Below, piece after piece: positions 52,827 to 63,926 of a DNA stretch of 64,000 nt (positions are counted from its first letter, which is position 1; every line of letters starts with the position of its first letter). The notes under the pieces were generated by a model. That model had not been told where the DNA came from and did no database searches. It saw only the letters and a program-made list of their open reading frames with translations. Source of the stretch: Portulaca oleracea. Lineage: Eukaryota; Streptophyta; Magnoliopsida; Caryophyllales; Portulacaceae. The position numbers and the translations under genes are program-made. The stretch covers positions 13,009,190 through 13,073,189 of the forward strand of contig CM055887.1 of the NCBI GenBank assembly GCA_029582165.1. Direction: 5' to 3'.

Positions 52827-54314
52827 TATAAATACCAGATTTTGTACCGGGAAATTCCATTAACACAAGCCGAGAACAGAAATAAGTATTTGGGCCCGAG
52901 ACAAGCTACCAAGGGCACGTGGCCTTGGCTGATCCAAGAAGCAAGCCCAAAGATGCAAAAAGGGCCCAGGAAATGCAGCCATGGCCTAGGCGGGCAGCTG
53001 GCCGGGCCCAATACAGAAGAACTGGGCCCATGAGCTACGACATGGTCGCATGGCCTTCGCTTCATCACAGACGGCCCGTGCCTTTGCCATGTCAGCAATC
53101 CGTGCAGTCGCCTGCTATTGGTCGCATGGCCTTGCTCGATCAAATCTGATTTCCGCGCCATTTCACTCCCCATCCAATCCCATGATCCATGTCATGGCGC
53201 CTTTGACTCATGCAGAGTCAAAGGCCATGCGGCCATGGTGTTGATAATGAGCATGATCTTGGATCATGCTCCCTCCCCCTATCCAAATATACTCTCCTTC
53301 CTCACCTATAAATACCCTTCATTTCACCACCTAAATCATCAACTCTTCCCACTAACAATCCCTACTATCATCCATATTCTCCCATTTCTCTCTCAAATTC
53401 TTCTCCTCTCTCATATGCTAAGTCCCGGAGAATCGCGATATTAAGATTCAGAGTCATCCAACGTGCTTGTCCTGATTCTCCCCTTCCTCATTAGTACTTG
53501 CGATCAAGCAAGGTTCGGTCATCTTATATTTATCATTATGTAACCATGTGATCATATTGTAAGTTTTATTTGTACATCATTTCTTGTAAATAAACACCAC
53601 ATTTGCATGAAGAGAACGTTGCGAAATTCTTTTAAACTTCTTCCCGTTCTCTTTCATCTCAAATCCGATTTTAGCAGAGTCCATTTTTAAACAGGCGAAA
53701 CCAAAAGTTCTTCAATTATATTCCTGGATTCGTAACCTTACCCCGGGCTCAGAATTCGGGTTCGTAGACCGGAGTTATTTACCTTTTGGTTCGTTGATTT
53801 CCTCAAATCAACAAGTGACTCCTTTTGCACCTTAATCAGTATAACTCACCTCTTATGCTTATCATGTCAGGTTAATCAAGATGAATCGATATCTCCCTGA
53901 CCTCCACATTAAGGAACCAACCCAAGGAAAATGAGAGTAGAATCCAGCCAAGGCCATGCCGCCATGGCTGATTTCTAATCCATTTTTCCAGGGTTGGGCA
54001 CTAGTGGGCCCTTGGCCTGACCCCTGCCATGGCTGCATGGCCTAGGGGCCAGTCTAGTGGCCCCCGTGCCCCATTTTGGCCCAAATCTAGAATCGGGTTG
54101 GATGTTGGTGCATCGTTAAAATGATTTGTTTGGGCTTTGAGTGAGTTAGCATGAGTAAGGTCCATAAAAGATCAAAAATATTTAATGAAAAGAATAAAAA
54201 TATCCTTATTTGAGGATTAAGCAACCTTAGTCGACTCTCAATCACAACCTAAGTAGGGCAACAGAGAAAAAGAAGAAAGGTGTGCAACCTCTCTTTTTTT
54301 TCCGGGGTCCTACA
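52827..54314 (+). mobile_element. Tat-family solo LTR
   Basis: 1488 bp aligning with the Tat-1 LTR along its length (ACCAGATTTTGTACCGG start, TATAAATA at 53307-53314, AACAGGCGAAACCAAAA, end CCGGGGTCCTACA). Flanks CACAC (52822-52826) and TACAC (54315-54319) match 4/5. The first bases TATAAATACCAG suggest a mutated TG start. No second LTR or internal region is present, indicating LTR-LTR recombination. Confidence 0.85.
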
Positions 54315-54319
54315 TACAC

Positions 54320-54411
54320 GTGCATGGTCTTGTCGTGTGCCCTAGGTTTCTTAGCTTGAGCGATGACCCCAATATTATCGTAATAAAGGTCAACGCTACG
54401 CTAGCCACCAT
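54320..54411 (-). pseudogene. Copia-4 RNase H, upstream part
   Basis: The minus frame gives DNIGVIAQAKKPRAHDKTMH, which continues into the KYHLIR piece at 52826 once the solo LTR is removed. It is cut at 54411 by the Ath-3 LTR. Confidence 0.82.
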
Positions 54412-56364
54412 TGACAGGGCCGCAAGCGCACGGTGTACGTAGGAGCACGTCAAGGTCGATCCCACAGGGACTCAACTAGCAGATCAATAAACTAATCTCT
54501 ATCATGATTGCTAAGCTAATCAGGTTTTTGGTTTTGGAAGATTTTAGAAAACTAATAAAACTAATAAAGTAGGAAAATTCAATCAAAGAGTCTATCAAGA
54601 GAGAAAGATTTCTAGGGAGATGCTAACCTAACAACGAGTTCGATTACTAAAACCTAGCCTGCACAATCATGCATTCAAGAACGACAAGAATCGATAACCT
54701 CTGAATTCTATCGCCCTTTTGATGCTAAATAGAATTATTCTAAACAACTTAATCAACAACTTTCGTATGCCTTTTAGGTTAAACATAATTGAAGGTCTTA
54801 AAAGTCAGGTTATCCAATTGATTCCCTACTTTACTACTCCTTTCTCAAATTTCGCAAACCTAGGTAGACAGGTTGGTAGTCAGATTACCCTAATTCACCA
54901 TTCAGTACTTCTTAGGTTAATCTCAAACTCATGAATATTCCAGCGCTCAAAGAACACACATGGACATGTAAAACACAACCTTCTATTGATTCATAATAAG
55001 AATTCATGCACAAACTAATAATATTAAATCAAACTACATTGTTTCGGGTTGCAAAACCCTAGAATTCAAAAGAATTACTCACTCATGTTCAAGAAAAACA
55101 CGACGCAAATTCCAAACATCATGATTAATTCTCAAAACAAAGAAAGAAATGGGAAAGAAAAATAATTACAAGTAATTACAATCGTCGAGTCTTTCGATCC
55201 CGGGGTGATGTCTTCTTCGCAAGTTTTGATGTTTTCTTCCCGAATCTTGAACGTCGCTTCTCTTCGAATCAATCTTGATCTTGGTCTTGGTCTTGATTGA
55301 AGATGTGAGGAATAGATGGGAGATTTAGGGCTTTTTCTCTCTTCGGTCGATGAATGATAGGTCTCCCCCTCCTGAATGATGAACGATGAATAATAATTTT
55401 AACCGTCACTTGTGCTCCCTTTCTTGCGCATCCCGTCCAAACGCAGCACAACCCCAGCCCGTGGGAGTCTCCTCAGCCTCCCCGTGGTAGCATCTGCCTC
55501 AGGTCCTCTTCGGTCTCTAATTTTTGTGCATTCTTGTATTGGGCCAATGGATGAATGAAGGATGAACGAATTAAGTCAAAGGCCCGCATTTCTCTCTTTT
55601 TTTCATTAGGCCGTTGAAGGCTTCAGCCCATGGAAGCAATGGAGTGCTGGGCGAATGAATGCAAGGCCCAGTTCCCCTCCTTTTCATTGGGCCGAGTGGA
55701 GGAGAATTGAATCAAGCTAATTTCCTCCATTTCTCTCTTCATTTTCAGTAGGCCGAATTGAATCAAGCTGCTAAGGGTATGTGGATTTTGATTGGGCTGA
55801 GTGCAGTGTGGATATCAATTGGCCCGCACCTTTCTCCTTCATGATTGGACCGCTTGAGTTCTATGAATCATCCAAATTGCCCTCCTTCTCTTCTTTGGTG
55901 ATTGGACCGCAAGTGTCAACCCGTGCAATTGCTTTTCCTCCACTTCCTCTCTTTGCTTTGATTGGGCCGCCTGAATTGGTGGATGAATGAAGGCTTGGCC
56001 CAATGGAAAGTGCTGCTATTTCTGTTCTTGCGCAAAACGCCCAACACACGCGAGGAGCTGCTGGACAGTGGCAGCCACCACGGTTAGACCGTGGTGTGCA
56101 CTGCCCGGTCATTCCATGTTTTTTTTTTCGTCCCAAATTTGTACCACGGTCTGGGTTTATCATGAGGATGCCCGTGGTGTCTTTACTCTTGTCAAAAGTT
56201 GAGAGAAAATTTGTGTTTTGGCCTCAAAACCTACAAATTCACATTAAAACAACAATACCAAGTGTAGTAGGGAAATTGGAATAAAAATCAAGGTTTACAC
56301 TCAAAAATATCCCTAACTCACTATCAAAAACCCCTAAAAACATAGTCATGAAATGCAATTATCA
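54412..56364 (-). repeat. Ath-3 3' LTR
   Basis: 1953 bp; on the minus strand TGATAATTGCATTTC...GTGCGCTTGCGGCCCTGTCA. Divergent CACGGTCY/CCGTGGTG motifs occur at 56077-56170 and 55457-55490. Open frames within are chance. Confidence 0.85.
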
Positions 56365-57928
56365 AATCCCCCCATGCTTAGTCCTTGCTTGTCCCTAAGT
56401 AAGTACAAGACTCAAAACACAATGAAAGCACTCAAAAAGAAAAAGGAACCTACTCACACCTCATCTAATAAAAGGCAATGTATGAATACCAAAGCAAACA
56501 TACACTCAAGGACTCCCTAGCGTGATTAAGAATCAAATTGAAATAAGGAATGATGTTCGAAAAAGAATCACAAGTCAAGAAGAAACACAACTAATCCATC
56601 AGAACTTAAATGCCATCAAATTCCATTCACATGCTTGGCGAACTAGTTGGGATCGGTAGGACCTCACTTTAGGGTATGTGAATCACTCCCCTCGTGTGTT
56701 TGAAAAGGATATGACGGTTCACTCAAAACCTTTAACCAATGTAAGCAAACTACCATAAGCTTGACAAGACTCTCAATTCTCTACCGCTATAGACTACATG
56801 CACACGTGCCAATCATGAGGACTTTTCAAGGGTTGTAATGGGGCTTAGGTGTAGGGTAAGGAGGGAATTCGTTTGGGAAATATGGAGCTAAAGAGCCAAG
56901 GACCTAAAGAACAACATTCCCAATGCATATAACACAACACCTCTTACATCACATCGCAATGAAGCATAAATACCTTCCCCATCGAAGCAAAATAAAGGAA
57001 GAGTGAATATAAGCAAGAAAACCACCATGCTATTCACCATATTCCTCAAAACTTCTCTTTTTTTTCTTTTTTCTTTTTTAATACTTTTCATTCTCTTTTT
57101 TGTTGTGAATAGCATAGATACATAAAGATGGACTCATTTCCCTTTCAACTTAATTTCTACCTCAAATGAAAAGAGGGGATAAATAATGATTATGAGCAAT
57201 GCTTCCCTCATCAAGTAAACTAGCCAACAAAGTCATCAAACCAATAGACTACAAAACTGCCCCCAATTGAATTGTTGCTCCACTAACTTGGCTAAAGGGA
57301 TATAGGATTAAGAATAGTCCAAGGGTGCACAATTCAGGTGAAACAACAAGACAGGAAAAAAGGTTAGCAAAAGGGCTAGCAAAAAGAGGTCAAAATGTCA
57401 GGTGGCTTTTTGGCTATGTGGCTTCAAAATGGGCCTCAATCATATTAGTACAATGCACAAGTCAAATGCAGTTTCAAAGAGAGTCAAATCAAGTTCTAGA
57501 GATGCAAACATGGTAAGGTCACACTCAAAAGAAAATGTGACTTTAAAAATGATAGTCTTTTAGGCATAAAAAGTCTCACGGGTTAACCTACCACAATCAC
57601 AAACAACTAGCTCATTTGATGCACCAAACACATAAACTTCACTATTATGCACAAGAATCATCAAGACTAGTTGAATCATAAACAAGACAAGCAAGCAACC
57701 TAAATCAAACAAACAACCAAGTCTCTCCTATCATCCTCATCAAGCTAAAAATCTTTTGAGTACACACTCGCAATGACAATCCAAACATATACCTTAAAGT
57801 ACTCAACATAGGAGGGTTTTCGCAGTCAAAACAAAACAAAACAAAATAAATCCTAGTAAAGCAATTAAATGCTTGGGTTGCCTCCCAAGAAGCGCTAGTT
57901 TAACGTCTTTAGCTAGACAAAACTCACT
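56365..57928 (-). other. Ath-3 purine tract and 3' non-coding region
   Basis: The purine tract GCATGGGGGGATT abuts the LTR. Conserved blocks appear in the same order as in Ath-1 and Ath-2: degraded hairpin (57539-57557), GGACTTTTCAAGGGTTGTAA block (56812-56865), and the ACACACGAGGGGAGTGATTC version of the third block (56670-56700). TTGGGAGGCAACCCAAGC at 57871-57888 matches Ath-1 just after its protease. Confidence 0.75.
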
Positions 57929-60006
57929 TCAGCCTGGCGAGTGCTCCACAATGTCATGGCCAAACTCCTTTGGATCACCTTCAGCATGTGTTCCCTCAGC
58001 ACCTCGAAGTCGAACCCACCACCAAGGGTCGAACTGATCACCTTCCTCAGCAATGGAAGGCATCTTAGAATCAAACCTGCAAAAATCGCTCAACACAACC
58101 TCATTAGTAGCATAAGGCCTATCCTTGGTGATGTTAGGTTTGGGATCAACATCTTGTACCCAATCCGTCGCGTCACCAAGTACATGGCTCTCAGGAAATA
58201 CATCATCAGACTCATCATTCCCAACGACATCAACACCATAACAAGAAGAAACATTATGAGGCATATGTTCACGAAACAAATCAAATTCAACCTCATGCTC
58301 CCCAAACTTAAAGCTCATCTTCCCCTTTTTCACATCTATTACGCACCTAACAGTGGTAAGGAAAGGTCTTCCCAAAATAATTTGGGTACGGGTGTCCACA
58401 GCCATATCAAGAATCACAAAATCCACAAGCACATAATAGTCTCCTACCTTAAGAGGAAAGTCCTTTAAAATACCCATTGGGTACTTAACAGAACGATCTG
58501 CCATTTACAGTGACATGGCGGTAGGTCTAAGCTCTCCTAAGTTCAGTCTCTTGTAAAGGGAATAAGGCATCAAGCTTACACTTGAGCCCACATCACATAA
58601 AGCACGATCAATGTTCATGGTTCCTAGGCCACAAGAAATAGTGAAACTCCCGGGGTCCTTAAGCTTTGGAGTGAGTTTATTCAGGACAACAGAGCTACAC
58701 TCCTCATTCAATGCAATTGCCTCACAATCATCTATTTTTCTTATCTTGGAGAGAATCTCCTTCAAGAATTTAACATATAAAGACATTTGGGACAAAGCAT
58801 CAAGAAAAGGAACATTCACATTTAAATTTTTCAACATACCAAGGAATTTCCCAAATTCAACATCAGACTTAGGCTTAGCAAGCCTAGAAGGGAATGGAAT
58901 AGGGGGCACATAAACTCTAGGTAGTGTAGGTGGTGGTGGTTGACGGATTTCAGCGCTACCCTCACCGATGGTCTCTCTCTCATTATCTTTCTCCTCCTCA
59001 CTCTCTTTCTCAACACTCCTCTCACCCAAATTCACCCCATGCTTGGCATTTGGCCTCTCAGGTCCCTCAATCTGTGTCCCACTCCTCAAGACTATAGCAT
59101 TGCAATGCTCCTCAGGGTTAGGTATGGGTTGTCCAGGAGGGGTGGTGGAAGTACCAGACTGAATAACTTTCTGGTTCTCAAGCATTTGGTTGTGGGTGGA
59201 TAAAAGGTCCACCTTAGTGGCTAAAGCTTTAATCACCTCATCTTGTCTTTGTTGATGCTCAAATTGCTTTTGTTGGGCCTGGAGTATGGCTTTCATCATA
59301 GGCTCTAAGTCGGAATTTTGAGGGGATTGTTAGGGTTGAGCAGGAGGTCTTTGTCCTTACGGGTGACCCATTTGGTTCCGGTAAGAAAGATTAGAGTGGT
59401 GTCTCATATCGGAGTTATATGTGTTTGAGTAAGGGTCAAAAAGGGGTCTATGGGTAGGGTTTCCAATATAATTGGCTTGGTCAGGTTGGTTACTACTACC
59501 CACCTTATTAGGACAATAAAGAGTAGCATGCTCAAAAGAGTAACAGGAAGCACATTGGGGAGGAGGGGAAGCATTCACATGCATTCTTTCCATTTTCTCA
59601 TTTATTGCATCAAGCTTAGCAGATAATAATGTAGTAGCACCGACAGAATACTTACCTCTCGTTCTCATGGAACGGGGTCTCGCCCACTGGTGGCTATTCG
59701 ATGCCATTTGCTCAATCAGCTTGTACAACCCCTCTTCCGTCTTGCTCATAATGTTCCCTCCAGCTGCAACAATGATCGTAGCTCTCAGATTGTCGTCCAC
59801 CCCATTGTAGAAGGACTGAATGGGGATCCACGGCTCGAATCCATGCTGGGGGCATTGGCGAAGCAACTCCTTGAATCTCTCCCATGCATCATATAATGTC
59901 TTATCCGGCTCTTGGGAGAAAGTGGAAATCAGATTCCGAAGACTCGTCAGTTTGCTCGGCGGGAAGTACTTGGCAAGAAATGCGCTCGCCAGCTGATCAA
60001 AGGTGC
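57929..60006 (-). pseudogene. Ath-3 gag-protease
   Basis: Colinear with the Ath-1 gag-protease. Gag: ELLRQCPQHGFEPW, FYNGVDDNLRATIIVAAGGN, knuckle CASCYSFEHATLYC, linker HQQRQDEVIKALATKVDLLS. Protease: IDRALCDVGSSVSLMPYSLY, MADRSVKYPMGILKDFPLKV and IILGRPFLTTVRCVIDV, ending in HSPG. Stops: TAA and TAG near 59355-59330 in the linker, and a TAA at 58505-58507 where Ath-1 has Gln. Gag and protease share one frame here, in contrast to Ath-1. The N-terminus is lost at the truncation point. Confidence 0.88.
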
Positions 60007-60854
60007 TAATGGATTTTGGCGGAAACTAAGTGTGTGGGTGCAAGTACAATAAAAATGTTGCCAAAAACTAACATTCAAGTCATCTATATGCAAAAGATTT
60101 CATTTCTTGGGCAAAAGTGAAAATTTTCACTTCAGTCAAAATCTTTACTATAAGTAAAACACAAAGATAGGCAAGACTAACCAAACCACAAACTCTAATT
60201 TTAGATATTACTTTCAAATGTCATATCTGTGTGGCAGCCATGGTTATCTGGAATGCCAACTTCCTCATAAATCCACCATATATTCAAATATATCTTGATA
60301 TAAGTATAAAACCTAACCTAACCAATACCTGATGCCTAGATGTCTTCCCTATAGAGAAGATGAGGGAAGACTGATGTAACTGCCTTAACCCTATGAGTAA
60401 GATTTAGCAGTTAATAAGCTCTAGTAAACATATAAATACCTGCTTCAAGAATATGTGCAAATGAGGATGCGAATTTGGGTCAACAGTAACCTCAAACAAG
60501 GGAAGAAAGATGATGTCAAGCATGTTTTGGAATGAATGCACTATCCCCATTTCCTTGTGTACATTATACAGTCTTGGAAGTGGGAGGAAAAAGAAAGAAA
60601 GGAAGGAAGACGAATCTTCCTCAATAAGAACATTTCAAGTAGGCAAATTACACAGGCCACCACTTAAAACTTGAAGGAAAAGGATAAAATGATCAATGCC
60701 TTCAAAAAACTTACCTGAATCAACCGAACAACACTCTCACTGTACAGATCATTATTTACAATTCAATTGGCTAACTGATCCCATTCACTTTGCTTCCTAC
60801 CATATATTGATACCCTATACTCTGCCATCTGTAGAAGGCATTATTTAATTTACC

Positions 60855-60990
60855 TTGAATCAGCAAATCTTAAGGCAATGTAACAGCGAAGTTTAATTTA
60901 CCTTGAATCAGCAAATTCTGATGACAACTGCGCCCAGTAACTTCCCAAACTCCAGATAGAATCTAAAAATACACAAACTTGCAATATCAA
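60855..60990 (+). repeat. Dispersed repeat copy 1 (TTTACCTTGAATCAGC)
   Basis: TTACCTTGAATCAGCAAATTC, CTTCCCAAACTCCAGATAGA and TGCAATATCAAACGC recur in diverged form at 62490-62610. A short tandem copy (AATTTACCTTGAATCAGCAA) lies at 60850 and 60897. Confidence 0.6.
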
Positions 60991-62489
60991 ACGCGATGTA
61001 CTAGTTTAGGGCAAAGAACAAGAGGTACACATTCAGAATACATTAATTTGAAACTTACTCACGCTGGGAAAAGGAAAGATAGCCTACTCAAATAATATCC
61101 TGGGTTGGTAATTAGAACTCAAAGTACATCAGTTTGAAATTTCGAATCTAAAAATATAATCTTTGTTTCATGTAATTTAAGTTATTTGATTTTTGGGGTT
61201 TGTTTACTGGTTTGAAAGGAACTACTTTTTAATTGAATTTTGGGATGATTATACTTTGGAGTTCGTTCTAATTTTAAGCTACATGAATCTCTTAGTTCTG
61301 GTTTGAAATTTTGCGCCTTTATGCATAACTAGAAGGAATTGATGAATCACTACAATTTAGGGCAAGCAATGCAAAGGTGATTAGAAAATTGGCGGGTTAT
61401 AGGACATTTTGGCCATAATCATTCTTTGATTTTTTTGCTGCAAATACACATATGATCATTAGATACTACTGGAGACAATGAAATTGAAGGTCCTGCAATG
61501 TCATACAGTTGCAAGAGGTTTGAGTGTTTTACAGTCCATAGCCATGACGATGGCAGAGTATCATGAAGATTTATCTTCAGAAGGCCACAAGTTCTCAAAT
61601 ATGTAGATTGGGAAATGCGTGCGAGTTATTTGATTGCTTAGTAGAGGAGATGCCAAAGATAAATATGCTATGATTTGTAAAGTTTCTATGGTTCCCTCAT
61701 TTGTCGAAAAAAGATTATCACTCTGAAATGTGTAATTCTTGATACAATTGTCTTAGATCAATCTGATGGAGTATATAGGTTTGTTTTAGATCACTTTGTC
61801 AATTTTTTTCCATATGGTGACTTATTGTTGATCATGCGTACATGCTTTTCCACATCGTCATTTTGTTTTGGTGTTTTTTCTAGGTAACTAGAACTTCTTC
61901 TGACTTATTTTTGTAATGTCAGCTTGTATTTTGTTCTTAATTATAGCTGAGGAGGTAGATCTCTTCTATAATGTGCATCAGATGGAACTATAGTTGAGGA
62001 GGTAGATCTCTCCTATGATGGGGAACTCTTTTAGATCTAGAGAAACACTTCATAACCCATGTCTCAGCTTTTTTTGCTGCATCAGATGGAATTGTTTTGG
62101 AGAACTTGGCAGCAAGATTTTTGAATGATGTCAAAGTTGCAGAGGTGAGCCTATTTTAATAAGCTTGTGCTATTTATGTAGGTCCAGTTTTTTTTCTTTT
62201 AAGGCTAATACAAATGGAAATTAGTATACATGACTGTCATATAGAACTTGCATACCTACTGACCTACTGACCTACAGAAAACCCCACTAAGAACTTGCAC
62301 ATATAGAACATGAGCAGAGCACAAGATTTAGAAGTGCAGTGGGGCGTGAGGGGCAGCTGCTGAAATCTAGAGTCAAAGACAAACTTTTATTTATTAAATA
62401 GTGGACACACAATATGCCAATTCATTAAATCCAAATCAACAAAACAAGAAACTCAATCACTCATGAGGCGGTGAAACATGGTGGTTTTG

Positions 62490-62640
62490 CCTTGAATCAG
62501 CGAATCCTGATGACTGATGCACCTGATAACTTCTCAACCAACAGATACGTTCCCAAACACCAGATAAAATATAAAAGCACATCAATTACCCTGCAACATC
62601 AAACACAATGTATTGGAGAGTTTATGGGGAAGACCTAGCT
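62490..62640 (+). repeat. Dispersed repeat copy 2
   Basis: GCCTTGAATCAGCGAATCC, TCCCAAACACCAGATAAAAT and GCAACATCAAACACAATGTA parallel the copy at 60855-60990, 1.6 kb upstream. Confidence 0.6.
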
Positions 62641-62689
62641 GGCTACTGTGTTTTTAATTGAAACTTGAAAATACATCAAATTGAAATTT

Positions 62690-63445
62690 TCCAATGTAAA
62701 AATAGACAGAATACCTGACTCAAACCAGATGCGTCTAGGGCGAAGAAGAACAAAAGGAGGAGATCGACTAGATGAATTGAAGAATTTCTGTCAGTAGCAA
62801 ACACATTGTTGTTGGTGAAAATCTTGCAATATCAATTCGAATTGAAAGATTAATACTTGGAACTTGTAATTTAGGATGAAGAACTATATTTACCTTGATT
62901 GAATTGTGGCTCAAACTCTCACCTAGCATATACCAAGATGACGAAGAATGAAGAACGATTAACGAAGAATGAAGACCGAAGAACAATAGCAAATCGATTT
63001 ATAGGTCAGCCAATTCGAAACCTACTTGGAGAAGAACAATAATGAAAAAACGATTGAAAGCTTCAGGTATCGATACTTGGAAGAACAACAATGAAAAATA
63101 GACAGAATCCTGACTCGAACCATGCGTTTAGGGCGAAGAACAAAAAGAGGAGATCGATTAGATGAATAAATGAATTTTTGTCAGTAGCAAACACATTGTT
63201 GTTGGTGAAAATCTTGCAATATCAATTCGAATTGAAAGATTGATACTTGGAACTTATAATTTAGGGTGAAGAACTATATTTACCTTGATTGAATTGCGAC
63301 TCAATCTCTCATCCAGCATATACCAAGTGACGAAGAATGAAGAATGAATAATGAAGAATGAAGACCGAAAGCCAATTTAAAACCTACTTGGAGAAGAAGA
63401 ACAATGAACAAACGATTGAAAGCTTAAGGTATCGATAGAAGGCAT
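62690..63445 (+). repeat. Tandem duplication, ~390-bp units
   Basis: Unit 1 (about 62694-63092) and unit 2 (about 63093-63445) share AAATAGACAGAAT, AGTAGCAAACACATTGTTGT, TGAAAATCTTGCAATATC, ATATTTACCTTGATTGAATTG and CGATTGAAAGCTT in the same order, with indels. Open frames here are chance. Confidence 0.82.
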
Positions 63446-63464
63446 TGAAAGCTTCAGCTCTAGC

Positions 63465-63625
63465 TTGGACTGTGAAAAGAAAAGGGGCAAGGATTGGCTT
63501 CGACGAGGACTGGGAAAAGGAAAACTGTGAAAGGGAAAAGAAAAAGGAGGAAAACAACTTGGGAAAGGAAAAGGAAAAGGAAAAGGAAACTGATAAAGTA
63601 AAGGAAAATTGGGAAAAGGAAAATC
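63465..63625 (+). repeat. Purine-rich GGAAAA low-complexity tract
   Basis: Repeated AAAGGAAAAGGAAAA motifs produce a Lys/Glu-rich open frame (63445-63717) with no conserved features. I do not consider it a gene. Confidence 0.8.
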
Positions 63626-63926
63626 GGGAGCTTCATATTTTTGGCTGGGAAATGATATCTAAATTAGGTTTTTTCTTTATTAAAATTGAAAAACAAAATT
63701 TATTGGAGGGAATGTAAAATTTGGTTGGAAAAAATAGGAGGGAATGTATAATTAACTGAAAAAATTTGGAGAGAGTCTTTAGTATTTTAAGCTATTTGCT
63801 ACAATAGACCCTCCCTTTTGTGGCAAAATTGTATATGCAACTATTGTTTTATAATTTTTTGCAAATTGTGGCAATTATAAATTTGCCACTAATAAATTGT
63901 CACAAAACATAGATTTTCTTGTAGTG

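Larger units (their letters stand above)
54412..60007 (-). mobile_element. Ath-3: Athila-like element, 5'-truncated
   Basis: Minus-strand Gypsy element with a complete 3' LTR (54412-56364), purine tract, conserved 3' non-coding tail and a gag-protease pseudogene. It stops abruptly at about 60007 within gag, so the 5' LTR, primer site and gag N-terminus are missing. No polymerase is present. It is the same family group as Ath-1 but older, with several stops. Confidence 0.85.
60008..63926. mobile_element. Right-hand part of a CACTA (En/Spm) element; left boundary uncertain
   Basis: The right terminus TTTTCTTGTAGTG (63914-63926) is the reverse complement of CACTACAAGAAAA, the signature CACTA end. 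Subterminal TTTGCCACT, TTGTGGCAA and TTTTGTGAC motifs sit within 110 bp. Beyond it Copia reverse-transcriptase coding begins, fixing the boundary. No left CACTA end and no transposase were found. The stretch from 60008 to about 63400 has no recognisable gene but contains internal duplications, so how much of it belongs to the element is inference. Confidence 0.6.

Noticed and set aside
55781..56284. Overlapping open frames in the Ath-3 LTR
   Set aside because: LTR sequence; frames on both strands and no domain, so chance.
63445..63717. Lys/Glu-rich 90-residue frame
   Set aside because: Encoded by a GGAAAA low-complexity tract; no independent sign of coding.
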